Assembly (NCBI RefSeq): GCF_040545875.1
Contig: NZ_JBEPMR010000016.1
Reading direction: 5' to 3' (one strand)
Source of the DNA: Faecalicatena_A orotica
GTDB taxonomy: Bacteria > Bacillota > Clostridia > Lachnospirales > Lachnospiraceae
DNA: 64,000 nt
Positions within the stretch are counted from its first letter, which is position 1, and the number at the start of each line of letters is the position of its first letter. Shown here piece after piece: positions 57,637 to 64,000 of the stretch. Position numbers and translations under genes: made by a program. Below the pieces are notes generated by a model. That model saw only the letters and a list, made by a program, of their open reading frames with translations. It was not told the DNA's origin and did no database searches.

Positions 57637-58143
57637 CTATACTGAATCCCATACAATACCACATAAGCATTGTTGTCTTTCCAGCAATGCCGGCAGTTCA
57701 TTTGGGAGATATAGGGATGCACTTTTATCCAATTCAATTTCTCCTGTGAGCTGCAATAGCTCCGTTACAAACTGAGAGCAAAAATAACGATTTTTAAACC
57801 GGGCAGGAATATGCAGCAGGCATAAGAGCACACCCAGCCTTGAATAATGAAATTTTTCTTTGTTCTGATCTATTTCCTGAATCCGTTTTACAATTTTTTC
57901 ATAGCTGTCCGCTGACACGCTCAGCCGGTAAATAATACTTTTTTTGTCACGCCGCTTGTGTCTCTTTGGGTATTCTTTCCGAAAACCTTTGATATTAAAG
58001 CTGTAATAATATTCATTTTCATCGTCTATTGCAATCGAAGCATGTGTATATCCCCTGCCAGTGGCATAATATATAAAATCAGAAAAAGTGCTGTGATATC
58101 TAGTCAGGAATACCGTAACCACTTTTTTATTTTCCTGTTCCAT
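57637..58143 (-). CDS. Permuted NlpC/P60 (YiiX/LRAT-like) protein
   Basis: The 168-residue protein has H34 in GYTHASIAID and C122 in YFCSQFVTELL. Histidine before cysteine is the order of the permuted papain-like fold (YiiX, LRAT, H-REV107), whose members are acyltransferases, acyl thioesterases or amidases. Its ATG comes one base after the PlsY stop, with GGGAGG inside the PlsY end, so it is coupled to PlsY. It may handle acyl groups of lipids; no biochemical assignment is possible from sequence. Confidence 0.7.
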   Translation of the reverse strand: MEQENKKVVTVFLTRYHSTFSDFIYYATGRGYTHASIAIDDENEYYYSFNIKGFRKEYPKRHKRRDKKSIIYRLSVSADSYEKIVKRIQEIDQNKEKFHYSRLGVLLCLLHIPARFKNRYFCSQFVTELLQLTGEIELDKSASLYLPNELPALLERQQCLCGIVWDSV

Positions 58144-58144
58144 G

Positions 58145-58762
58145 TCAACTTCCTCCCATTATATGCGTATACAAAAATTCCCGTATAGGTGGTTCCGCCC
58201 CCTCTTTAATTTTCCGCAGATTCTCCAAATGTTTATACATGAGAAGGATGCTGCATAAAACCAGCACAAGAAAGACCAGTATATTCCCTGTCTTAACTCC
58301 ATAAAGAACTGGGAATAAAATTGCTGCAGTAAAGGAAATGCTGCATCCGTAATTAAAGATGAGTGCTGCGATACATCCCACAGCCAATAGAAGCAGAAAA
58401 AGTTTCCAGTCTGATATCAACACCAGCCCGCTGAAGCTGGCCACTCCCTTTCCGCCCCTAAAACCGTTGTAAAATGGAAGAATATGTCCGATAACCGCCA
58501 TACTCCCGGCCACAATGCCTCCCAAAAGGAAATCCGGGTATAAATATCTGCTGACTACAACCGCAAGAACTGCCTTTCCCATGTCGCAGATCAGCACCAG
58601 CACCCCATATACTTTTCCAAAATTTATAAAAGCATTCGTGGTTCCCAGATTCCCCGTTCCCTGATTTGTAATATCCTTGTCCTTCATCTTAGAAATTAGG
58701 TATGCGGGGTTTATACATCCCAACAGATAGCCAATCACTACACATATTAATAGTTTACCCAT
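58145..58762 (-). CDS. plsY: Acyl-phosphate:glycerol-3-phosphate acyltransferase
   Basis: The 205-residue membrane protein has the PlsY signature: GYLLGCINPAYLISK, GTGNLGTTNAF, GFRGGKGVASF and a late L.H..N pattern (YKHLENLRKI). It adds the first acyl chain to glycerol-3-phosphate using acyl phosphate. It has seven membrane segments. It heads a row with the LRAT-like and Mbeg1-like genes. This may be a second PlsY, since the main one often lies beside housekeeping genes, but that cannot be judged here. Confidence 0.93.
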   Translation of the reverse strand: MGKLLICVVIGYLLGCINPAYLISKMKDKDITNQGTGNLGTTNAFINFGKVYGVLVLICDMGKAVLAVVVSRYLYPDFLLGGIVAGSMAVIGHILPFYNGFRGGKGVASFSGLVLISDWKLFLLLLAVGCIAALIFNYGCSISFTAAILFPVLYGVKTGNILVFLVLVLCSILLMYKHLENLRKIKEGAEPPIREFLYTHIMGGS

Positions 58763-58882
58763 CTTTAATATTTTTCCTCCATTTTTGTTTTATTTACGTC
58801 ACATCCAGAACAAAGCTTCTTATATGATAAAAACCGCCGCCACATATCTACTCGAAATGCAGCGGCAGTGAGGTTCAATACC

Positions 58883-59254
58883 TTAGTCTCGAATCCCTTT
58901 CATAAGTGGAATCAGCATCAGCAGGGCAACAATGCCTATCAGCCCGATTACGATGCCAAGGATCATTTTATTAAATACCATCGTCAGGCACATGCCTATA
59001 CCCAGCAGCAGAGCACCTATAACACCAACCGCTACAGAACCTACTGTTTTCGCATTCAGCTTAATGGGTTCTTTCCCTTCCATTTTTCTCCACACAAGCA
59101 ATGTGAGCAGCAGGATAAGGAGACCGACGACACCAACGATAATCCCCTTGTTTAGCATGCCCCATTCCTCTATCAATACCATGCACATACCCAGTGCAAA
59201 AAACACACCGCCGATTGTTCCCAGGATCAAGGCAACAAAATTACTCTTTTTCAT
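58883..59254 (-). CDS. Small four-segment membrane protein
   Basis: The 123-residue protein has four hydrophobic segments arranged as two similar hairpins (FVALILGTIGGVFFALGMCM and VGSVAVGVIGALLLGIGMCL), an internal duplication. GGAGGAGA precedes the ATG. It is preceded by two tiny membrane peptide genes on the same strand. No known function. Confidence 0.65.
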   Translation of the reverse strand: MKKSNFVALILGTIGGVFFALGMCMVLIEEWGMLNKGIIVGVVGLLILLLTLLVWRKMEGKEPIKLNAKTVGSVAVGVIGALLLGIGMCLTMVFNKMILGIVIGLIGIVALLMLIPLMKGIRD

Positions 59255-59284
59255 AATATCTCCTCCGTTTTTATTTAGGTTTTA

Positions 59285-59377
59285 TTATTTGGCTATTAAC
59301 TGTACTAAGGATATAATTACAATTACTCCTAAGATAACACCAACTCCCGCGCCAATACCTAATACTGCTTTCTTCAT
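59285..59377 (-). CDS. Tiny membrane peptide, 30 residues
   Basis: The ATG at 59377 with AAGGAGG upstream opens a 30-codon frame encoding MKKAVLGIGAGVGVILGVI followed by a short hydrophobic end and a stop at 59285. It has a two-lysine start, a single membrane helix and glycine pattern. The strong ribosome binding site and its neighbours (another peptide and a four-segment membrane protein) support translation. Function unknown. Confidence 0.55.
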   Translation of the reverse strand: MKKAVLGIGAGVGVILGVIVIISLVQLIAK

Positions 59378-59436
59378 GATAAAATCCTCCTTTTTATATG
59401 TCTTCAATACCCATTACCAGACCGCCTGTACCCCAT

Positions 59437-59514
59437 CTATTTCTTTTTCTTTACAAACACTGCCACGACACCTGCCGCTATTACAACAATTGCTGCTACT
59501 ACAACCTTTAACAT
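59437..59514 (-). CDS. Tiny membrane peptide, 25 residues
   Basis: The ATG at 59514, seven bases after AAAGGAGG, encodes a 25-residue peptide: MLKVVVAAIVVIAAGVVAVF and then V with four lysines. A single helix with a positive tail is typical of small membrane-acting or type I toxin-like peptides and of small regulatory membrane proteins. An ATG six bases nearer the site reads only three codons. Function unknown. Confidence 0.5.
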   Translation of the reverse strand: MLKVVVAAIVVIAAGVVAVFVKKKK

Positions 59515-59863
59515 TCCATTTCCTCCTTTCCCATTCTGTCTGCAGTATCATGATATTATTGCAGACTTTATCTGTTTTCTGTACCAGATTTCCTGTCACT
59601 GTATTGATCTGATGAAAACAGAATACAGCAGAAATATTTGACTTTTAATTGAATCTTGTTTCTGTAATATTAAAAACAAAGGAATAAAAACGAGTTTCGC
59701 TTGCGAAACTCGCGCCTGCGGCGGTCGCCTCGCGACATCTACCTTGTACGCCGCATTGTGCATCCCGCCGGGAGGGCTTTTTATCTTATAGGCGCACTTT
59801 CCTATAAGATAAAAAAGAACCGCCGGCTTTGACGATTCTTTTTCTTACTTTCAATTACACTCC
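59515..59863. other. Intergenic region with hairpins
   Basis: There is no gene of normal size. A hairpin GTCTGCA/TGCAGAC (59537-59566) lies before the 25-residue peptide, where it could be in its leader. A palindromic element fills 59691-59817. The rest is AT-rich. Confidence 0.5.
59691..59817. repeat. Palindromic intergenic element
   Basis: The element begins with a ten-base-arm palindrome CGAGTTTCGC/GCGAAACTCG (59691-59712), has a GC-rich middle, and ends with a 15-bp perfect stem TTTTTATCTTATAGG/CCTATAAGATAAAAA (59778-59815) around an eight-base loop. The base content differs sharply from its surroundings, and the first palindrome's core recurs at 1461. It resembles dispersed intergenic repeats; the last stem can also terminate transcription both ways. 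Confidence 0.6.
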
Positions 59864-60412
59864 CTATATCAACAGATCTTTCCCTTTCCTGCACACCTCA
59901 TAGAGTTCTTCCATTTCATCTTCGATCAAAGGCTGTATCTTGGCCGCCCTTTTTCTGACAAGCACCCGGTACACAAACCAGGGTGCAATCCAGCCGGCAA
60001 ATCCCGGAATGGCAAGAATGATACACAGCGTAATAAGCGGTGGCTCTGCAGTCACTGCAAATACGGAGCCTGCCATACAGGCAGTGCCCGCAACGCCAAT
60101 CACCATTGCTGCAATTGTTGCAAGGGTGGCTTTCGACTTTTCCAGCCTGTCAATTTCCAGAATACAGCCGTCAAAATTTCTCTGCAGCCTGGTCAGTTCC
60201 ACCTTATTGCATATCTTCCTGTCCCGCCGGAAATTTAAGGTCACATACCCTCCCGGCTGGGTCCGCTCCTGTGCGATCTCTGCATTTGGATCCTCTTCCC
60301 ATCCGAAACAGGGATAACTGTCCAGATATAAAGAAGCATGTTCCTTCAATATTTCCTTTCTTTTATACTCGTAACCCACATATTCGGATCCGACTTTACT
60401 GACTTCTGCCAT
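59864..60412 (-). CDS. Conserved-looking two-segment membrane protein
   Basis: The 182-residue protein has a cytoplasmic N-terminal part of about 95 residues (with HASLYLDSYPCFGWE and LNFRRDRKICNKVELTRLQRNFD), two membrane helices (about 97-120 and 125-150) and a charged end. GGAGG lies inside the end of the kinase gene, four bases after which it follows, so it belongs to the two-component operon and may be an accessory or target. Family not recognised. Confidence 0.6.
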   Translation of the reverse strand: MAEVSKVGSEYVGYEYKRKEILKEHASLYLDSYPCFGWEEDPNAEIAQERTQPGGYVTLNFRRDRKICNKVELTRLQRNFDGCILEIDRLEKSKATLATIAAMVIGVAGTACMAGSVFAVTAEPPLITLCIILAIPGFAGWIAPWFVYRVLVRKRAAKIQPLIEDEMEELYEVCRKGKDLLI

Positions 60413-60416
60413 GCGT

Positions 60417-61523
60417 TCACTCCTCCTGTTCTTTACCTTCCTGTTCCTTTTCCGTCATAAGGGAAACCGGGAACCTCACACGGAAAACAGTTCCTTTCCC
60501 TTCTGTGCTTTTCACCGTGATCGTCCCTCCGCTCATCTGCAATATACGGAGAATTAACGACAGCCCCAATCCATTTCCTTCCGTTGCATGGGATGTATCC
60601 CCCTGATAAAACTTATCAAACATCCTCTTCATGGTCTGTTTTGACATACCACATCCTGTATCAGATACCTCTGCCGTAATATATTCCTTGTCAGAATACT
60701 GGCGTATGCCCACTGTACCGCCTGCATCCGTAAATTTAAACGCATTGGATAAAAGGTTGTTCCACACCAGTCCCATCAGCTCCCTGTCCGCCTCCACATA
60801 AGCACAATCTTCCATATCCGCTTCAAATTCAATCCCTTTCTTTTCCCAGACCGCCTCAAACCCAATGGCACACTCGGCCAACTGGCCGCACAGGTCATAC
60901 CTTTCGGGCTTCGGCTGTATCTTCTGACTTTCCAGTTTATTGAGTTTTAGAACATTAAAAATCAAGGAAGACAGGCGTTTTGTACTTTCCAGTATGGCGT
61001 CTGCATACTCCCGCTGCACAGTATCCAGTTTTGTTCCCTGCAATAGCTGCACATAATTATTAATAGCAGAAAGCGGCGTTTTCATTTCATGGGACACATT
61101 TGCTGCGAAATCATTCTTCAGCGTTTCAATGGAACCAAGCTCCGCCACCATCTTATTAAAATCCATATACAGGGTATCAATATAATCCATATCATTTGGT
61201 GCATGGCGGAGCGGGAGGTATACGGAGAAATCTCCCTCCGCGACCTTCTTCGCAGCAATGCTCAGCCTGCGGATCGGGCGCTCCACCGTCATGTACTTAT
61301 GCAGATTGAGCGCAGACAGAATCACCGCCGTAACTACAACACAGTAAATAAAATACCATTTCACATAAGGCCCGGACTCATCCCGGATCAAATGGATACC
61401 CCCATATAAAACAGTGGGCAGCATCATCAAAGTACCCACTGCAAAAAACAATGCGAGATAAATGGGGAATACAAAATATCTCCGGGATATTCTCGGATCT
61501 GTTGTTTTTTCCTCCTGTTTCAT
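60417..61523 (-). CDS. OmpR-partner sensor histidine kinase
   Basis: The 368-residue protein has two membrane segments (about 15-40 and 53-75) with only a short outer loop, a HAMP-type region (YMTVERPIRRLSIAAKKVAEGDFSV), the H box FAANVSHEMKTPLSAINNY, N box LVWNNLLSNAFKFTDAGG, and G boxes DTGCGM and GNGLGLSLI. The tiny outer loop suggests sensing within the membrane, as in kinases that respond to envelope-acting agents. ATGA overlap with the response regulator stop. Confidence 0.92.
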   Translation of the reverse strand: MKQEEKTTDPRISRRYFVFPIYLALFFAVGTLMMLPTVLYGGIHLIRDESGPYVKWYFIYCVVVTAVILSALNLHKYMTVERPIRRLSIAAKKVAEGDFSVYLPLRHAPNDMDYIDTLYMDFNKMVAELGSIETLKNDFAANVSHEMKTPLSAINNYVQLLQGTKLDTVQREYADAILESTKRLSSLIFNVLKLNKLESQKIQPKPERYDLCGQLAECAIGFEAVWEKKGIEFEADMEDCAYVEADRELMGLVWNNLLSNAFKFTDAGGTVGIRQYSDKEYITAEVSDTGCGMSKQTMKRMFDKFYQGDTSHATEGNGLGLSLILRILQMSGGTITVKSTEGKGTVFRVRFPVSLMTEKEQEGKEQEE

Positions 61524-62191
61524 AAGATCACCGCCTTATATCCCAGACCGCGGATTGTCTTGATCTGTATGTTCTTACAGACAGAAAACTTATCCCTCAG
61601 CTTTGTCACATAAACATCCACCGCACGGAGCCCGGTGTCACTCTCCACACCCCAGAACTCATCCAGAAGCTGCGCTCTGGAAAAGGTATGGTTTGGATAA
61701 GACAGCAGCTTGAACATAATATTAAATTCCCGTGTCGTGACGGTAATCTCCTCATCGCCGTACATGACCGTCATGGCGTCCGCGTCCAGAATTAATTCCC
61801 CCACCGCCAGCCTCCGGCTTTCCTCAATATTAGCACGCCGAAGAAGCGCCCTGACCCGCATCAGAAGTTCACTCATGTCAATGGGCTTAACCATATAGTC
61901 ATCAATCCCCATATCAAAGCCTTTCTGCTTTGATGCCATATCGTCTCTGGCGCTCATGAATAGAATTGGAATCCGTTTGTTGAGCCTGCGGACATTCTCC
62001 GCAAACGCAAACCCGTCCGTCCCCGGCATCATGATGTCAGAAATGATCAGGTCATACAGCGCGCCGTACATTTCTTCATAGGCACGATCCACTGACAGCA
62101 TGCCTTTCGCCTGGTATCCGCTGTTGTTCAGATAAGCACAGACACTCTGCGTTAATTTTGCGTCATCATCTACCACAAGTATAGAAATCAT
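61520..62191 (-). CDS. OmpR family response regulator
   Basis: The protein has 223 residues from ATG 62191 (GAAAGGAAGAG upstream). The receiver has ILVVDDDAKL, phosphoacceptor aspartate in LIISDIMMPGTDG, and DDYMVKPIDMSE. The C-terminal winged helix has ITVTTREFNIMFKLLSYPNHTFSRAQLLDEFWG and VDVYVTKLRDKF. It forms a pair with the kinase that follows. Its start lies inside the end of the upstream membrane protein gene (26-base overlap). Confidence 0.93.
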   Translation of the reverse strand: MISILVVDDDAKLTQSVCAYLNNSGYQAKGMLSVDRAYEEMYGALYDLIISDIMMPGTDGFAFAENVRRLNKRIPILFMSARDDMASKQKGFDMGIDDYMVKPIDMSELLMRVRALLRRANIEESRRLAVGELILDADAMTVMYGDEEITVTTREFNIMFKLLSYPNHTFSRAQLLDEFWGVESDTGLRAVDVYVTKLRDKFSVCKNIQIKTIRGLGYKAVIL

Positions 62192-62891
62192 CTTTCTCTT
62201 CCTTTCTTTCCGGACAGGCATTTTTCTGCGCCTCCATTTTCACGATCCGCCAGATCAGATATCCGCCCAGCAAAGCAGCCACAGCCCCCATGACAGAGCC
62301 AAGCAGCCCGTTCACGGATGGATTCTGCACATCATCTGCAAATGCAAGAATCGCCGATTGGGTCAGCACCAGAGAGATCAGGGAAGTTCCAAGACTGATG
62401 GTCTTGATCGCATGGAGCACAGGGGATTTTGCTTTCCTGTATTTCATGACTCCCCGCAGATTCATTCCAATTTCAGTAAAAGTGATCGTAGCAATGGTGA
62501 TCGCAGTAATTTTCCCATAATACACCGTTTTCGGATGCCAGATTGTCCACAGGGAATATGCTACATAAAGCAGGCTTGCCGCCACCATAACTGCACCTGC
62601 CAGACGGTAATAATCATACTGGCTTCTCCGCCCGTCCTTCTTCACTAAACCCGCCAGCGCACAGTACCGCGCTAATGCCATCCCCAGGGTATACCCGCCA
62701 TTCATACAGACAAACCCCGACAGGGAAAACAACCCTGACGCAATCTTTCCCATGCCAAGAAGAATGCTGAAACCGCCTACAGCCCCGGTAATATGCAGGG
62801 AACGGCTGTCGGACGCATTATTATTTTCCCGGACCGCACTGCTGATCTCCTTTATCGCTTTTTTACCTGAACTCAGCCAATGTAAACCCAT
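62166..62891 (-). CDS. Multi-segment membrane protein in the two-component operon
   Basis: The 241-residue protein has a short cytoplasmic start, then about six hydrophobic segments (GGFSILLGMGKIASGLFSL, MVAASLLYVAYSLWTIW, ITAITIATITFTEIGMNL and others) and a charged cytoplasmic end. GGAGGGAG precedes the ATG. It lies between the dehydrogenase and response regulator genes, overlapping the latter, so it is likely co-expressed with and perhaps sensed by the system. No family recognised. Confidence 0.65.
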   Translation of the reverse strand: MGLHWLSSGKKAIKEISSAVRENNNASDSRSLHITGAVGGFSILLGMGKIASGLFSLSGFVCMNGGYTLGMALARYCALAGLVKKDGRRSQYDYYRLAGAVMVAASLLYVAYSLWTIWHPKTVYYGKITAITIATITFTEIGMNLRGVMKYRKAKSPVLHAIKTISLGTSLISLVLTQSAILAFADDVQNPSVNGLLGSVMGAVAALLGGYLIWRIVKMEAQKNACPERKEEKDDFYTCGR

Positions 62892-62912
62892 CTGCAGCTC
62901 CCTCCTGCATGA

Positions 62913-63923
62913 TTAAAACCGGATTGCCACGTTCAGCGCATGATCAGCATCCGACGCTGTCCGGATTGCCTTGTCAATCTCATCAATCGAAAATTCATGG
63001 GTAATAATAGATTCCAGATTCCATCTCCCGCCTGCCATCATGTCCATGACATCCTTTACATCTTCGGGAAAATAACCGCCGGAACCAATGATGCTTTTCT
63101 GTGCGTAAGTCATATGGAGCAGGTCAAGCTGGCGCATTGAATTGTTCACTGCCACAGACACAAAGCGGCTCTCTATTTTCCCATGCGCCATAAAATCCTC
63201 CAGAATACTCTCATGGCCTGCGGCATCCAGAAAGATGTCTACATCCGCCGTATCCCCCATAAGAGCCGGCGCTTTACCAAAGTATTCTTCTGCTTTTTCC
63301 CACATAGGTTCTTTTACTGTATTACAGTTGTCAAATCCGAGTTCTCCTGCAATATGCAGCCGGTAATCTGATAAATCACAGACCATTACCTGCTCCACAC
63401 CAAAATGTTTCAGAGCGACTGCCGCAGCCAGACCAATGGTTCCGCAGCCAAACACTATAGCTTTTTCTCCCGGCTTCGGCTGTCCCCGCCTGGCCGCCCT
63501 GCATCCCACCGTAAAAGGTTCAATCAGACAGGCCAGCCGGTCTGAAATATGTTCCGGTACATCATACAGGGAATAATTCTTTTTCGCCTGCGGCACAAGG
63601 ATATATTCTGAAAATCCGCCAATGGTACCCGCCCGTCTGGTGTCATTTTTGGCGTAGCGGGGATATGGATAAACTCTTTCCCCTATCTGAAATTCCGTCA
63701 CATTTTTACCTACCGCCGCAACCCTGGATACTGTCTCGTGGCCAAATTCTCCTCCAACAGCAATCCTGTGTCCTGTATTCGCTCCATGCTGATAGACCGC
63801 CACATCTGTTCCGCAAATACTGGAATAAATATTCTTGATCAAAACATCATTTCCCCCGCATTCCGGCAGGGGAAGTTCTCTCACCTCTACCTGCTTTCTT
63901 CCTAAATAAATTGCCGCTTTCAT
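62913..63923 (-). CDS. Zinc-type medium-chain alcohol/polyol dehydrogenase
   Basis: The protein has 336 residues from ATG 63923, since the upstream ATG touches the GGAGG site. It has the catalytic-zinc residues C in YSSICGTDV and H-E in GGEFGHETV, and the Rossmann motif VFGCGTIGLAAAV. The structural-zinc loop of four cysteines found in most relatives is absent (that loop reads YPYPRYAKNDTRRAG). It oxidises a secondary alcohol, probably a sugar alcohol or similar, with NAD(P). It stands at the edge of the window, 21 bases before the membrane protein gene. Confidence 0.85.
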   Translation of the reverse strand: MKAAIYLGRKQVEVRELPLPECGGNDVLIKNIYSSICGTDVAVYQHGANTGHRIAVGGEFGHETVSRVAAVGKNVTEFQIGERVYPYPRYAKNDTRRAGTIGGFSEYILVPQAKKNYSLYDVPEHISDRLACLIEPFTVGCRAARRGQPKPGEKAIVFGCGTIGLAAAVALKHFGVEQVMVCDLSDYRLHIAGELGFDNCNTVKEPMWEKAEEYFGKAPALMGDTADVDIFLDAAGHESILEDFMAHGKIESRFVSVAVNNSMRQLDLLHMTYAQKSIIGSGGYFPEDVKDVMDMMAGGRWNLESIITHEFSIDEIDKAIRTASDADHALNVAIRF

Positions 63924-64000
63924 CTTTTCCATTCCTCCATATCAGTACAATGCTATCTGAGAATATCATCTGTTCGTTTTCATTCTGTTTGAGTTTTGTT

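Overview
The window reads as a chromosomal segment of an anaerobic gut-type Clostridium relative, most likely Lachnospiraceae. The base composition is moderate, there are strong AGGAGG ribosome binding sites, and the gene families are typical of that group: Rpn/PD-(D/E)XK protein, GHKL/LytTR and YesM/YesN-type two-component systems, GPH sugar symporters, CmpB-like membrane protein, and a glycyl radical enzyme with its activase. No rRNA, tRNA, CRISPR array or intact insertion sequence was seen. All names rest on motif reading, not on database searches.

Layout. 0-1.5 kb: terminator of an upstream gene and an Rpn-like nuclease-family gene. 1.5-6.2 kb: a 1156-residue fusion (old yellow enzyme, FAD/NAD domain, short-chain dehydrogenase, zinc-ribbon tail) divergent from a MerR regulator. 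6.2-14.4 kb: CmpB-like membrane protein, GHKL kinase with LytTR regulator, a domain-permuted membrane-anchored GH3 with a small membrane partner, and a membrane-anchored esterase. 14.4-26 kb: an operon for a naturally split glycyl radical enzyme, a ribose-type sugar ABC transporter and a radical-SAM activase. Divergent from it is a YesN/YesM two-component system whose third gene is a catalytically dead double ABC ATPase. 26-35 kb and 41-56 kb: four glycoside-use modules (two GH78, two GH1, three GH2, three GPH symporters, an esterase, three AraC regulators). 35-41 kb: adenine deaminase with a GntR regulator, then a sirtuin/macrodomain ADP-ribosylation pair behind an FMN protein and an Rrf2 regulator with clear operators, and a GH3 relic. 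56-64 kb: an acyl-handling operon (PlsY, LRAT/NlpC-like protein, Mbeg1-like lipase), tiny membrane peptides, an OmpR-type two-component operon and a zinc dehydrogenase.

How it works together. The glycoside modules look suited to stripping rhamnose, glucose and galactose-type sugars from plant glycosides imported by cation symport. Two of the modules share one upstream element placed at the same distance from TATAAT, so they are probably co-regulated. The most unusual system is the split glycyl radical enzyme locus. The radical-bearing C-terminal domain is a separate 81-residue protein with its own ribosome binding site. The promoter carries two 11-base direct repeats exactly 21 bases apart next to the -35 box, as expected for an AraC-type response regulator. 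The sensor operon encodes an RbsA-like protein that has lost all nucleotide-binding motifs and could report transporter state to the kinase.
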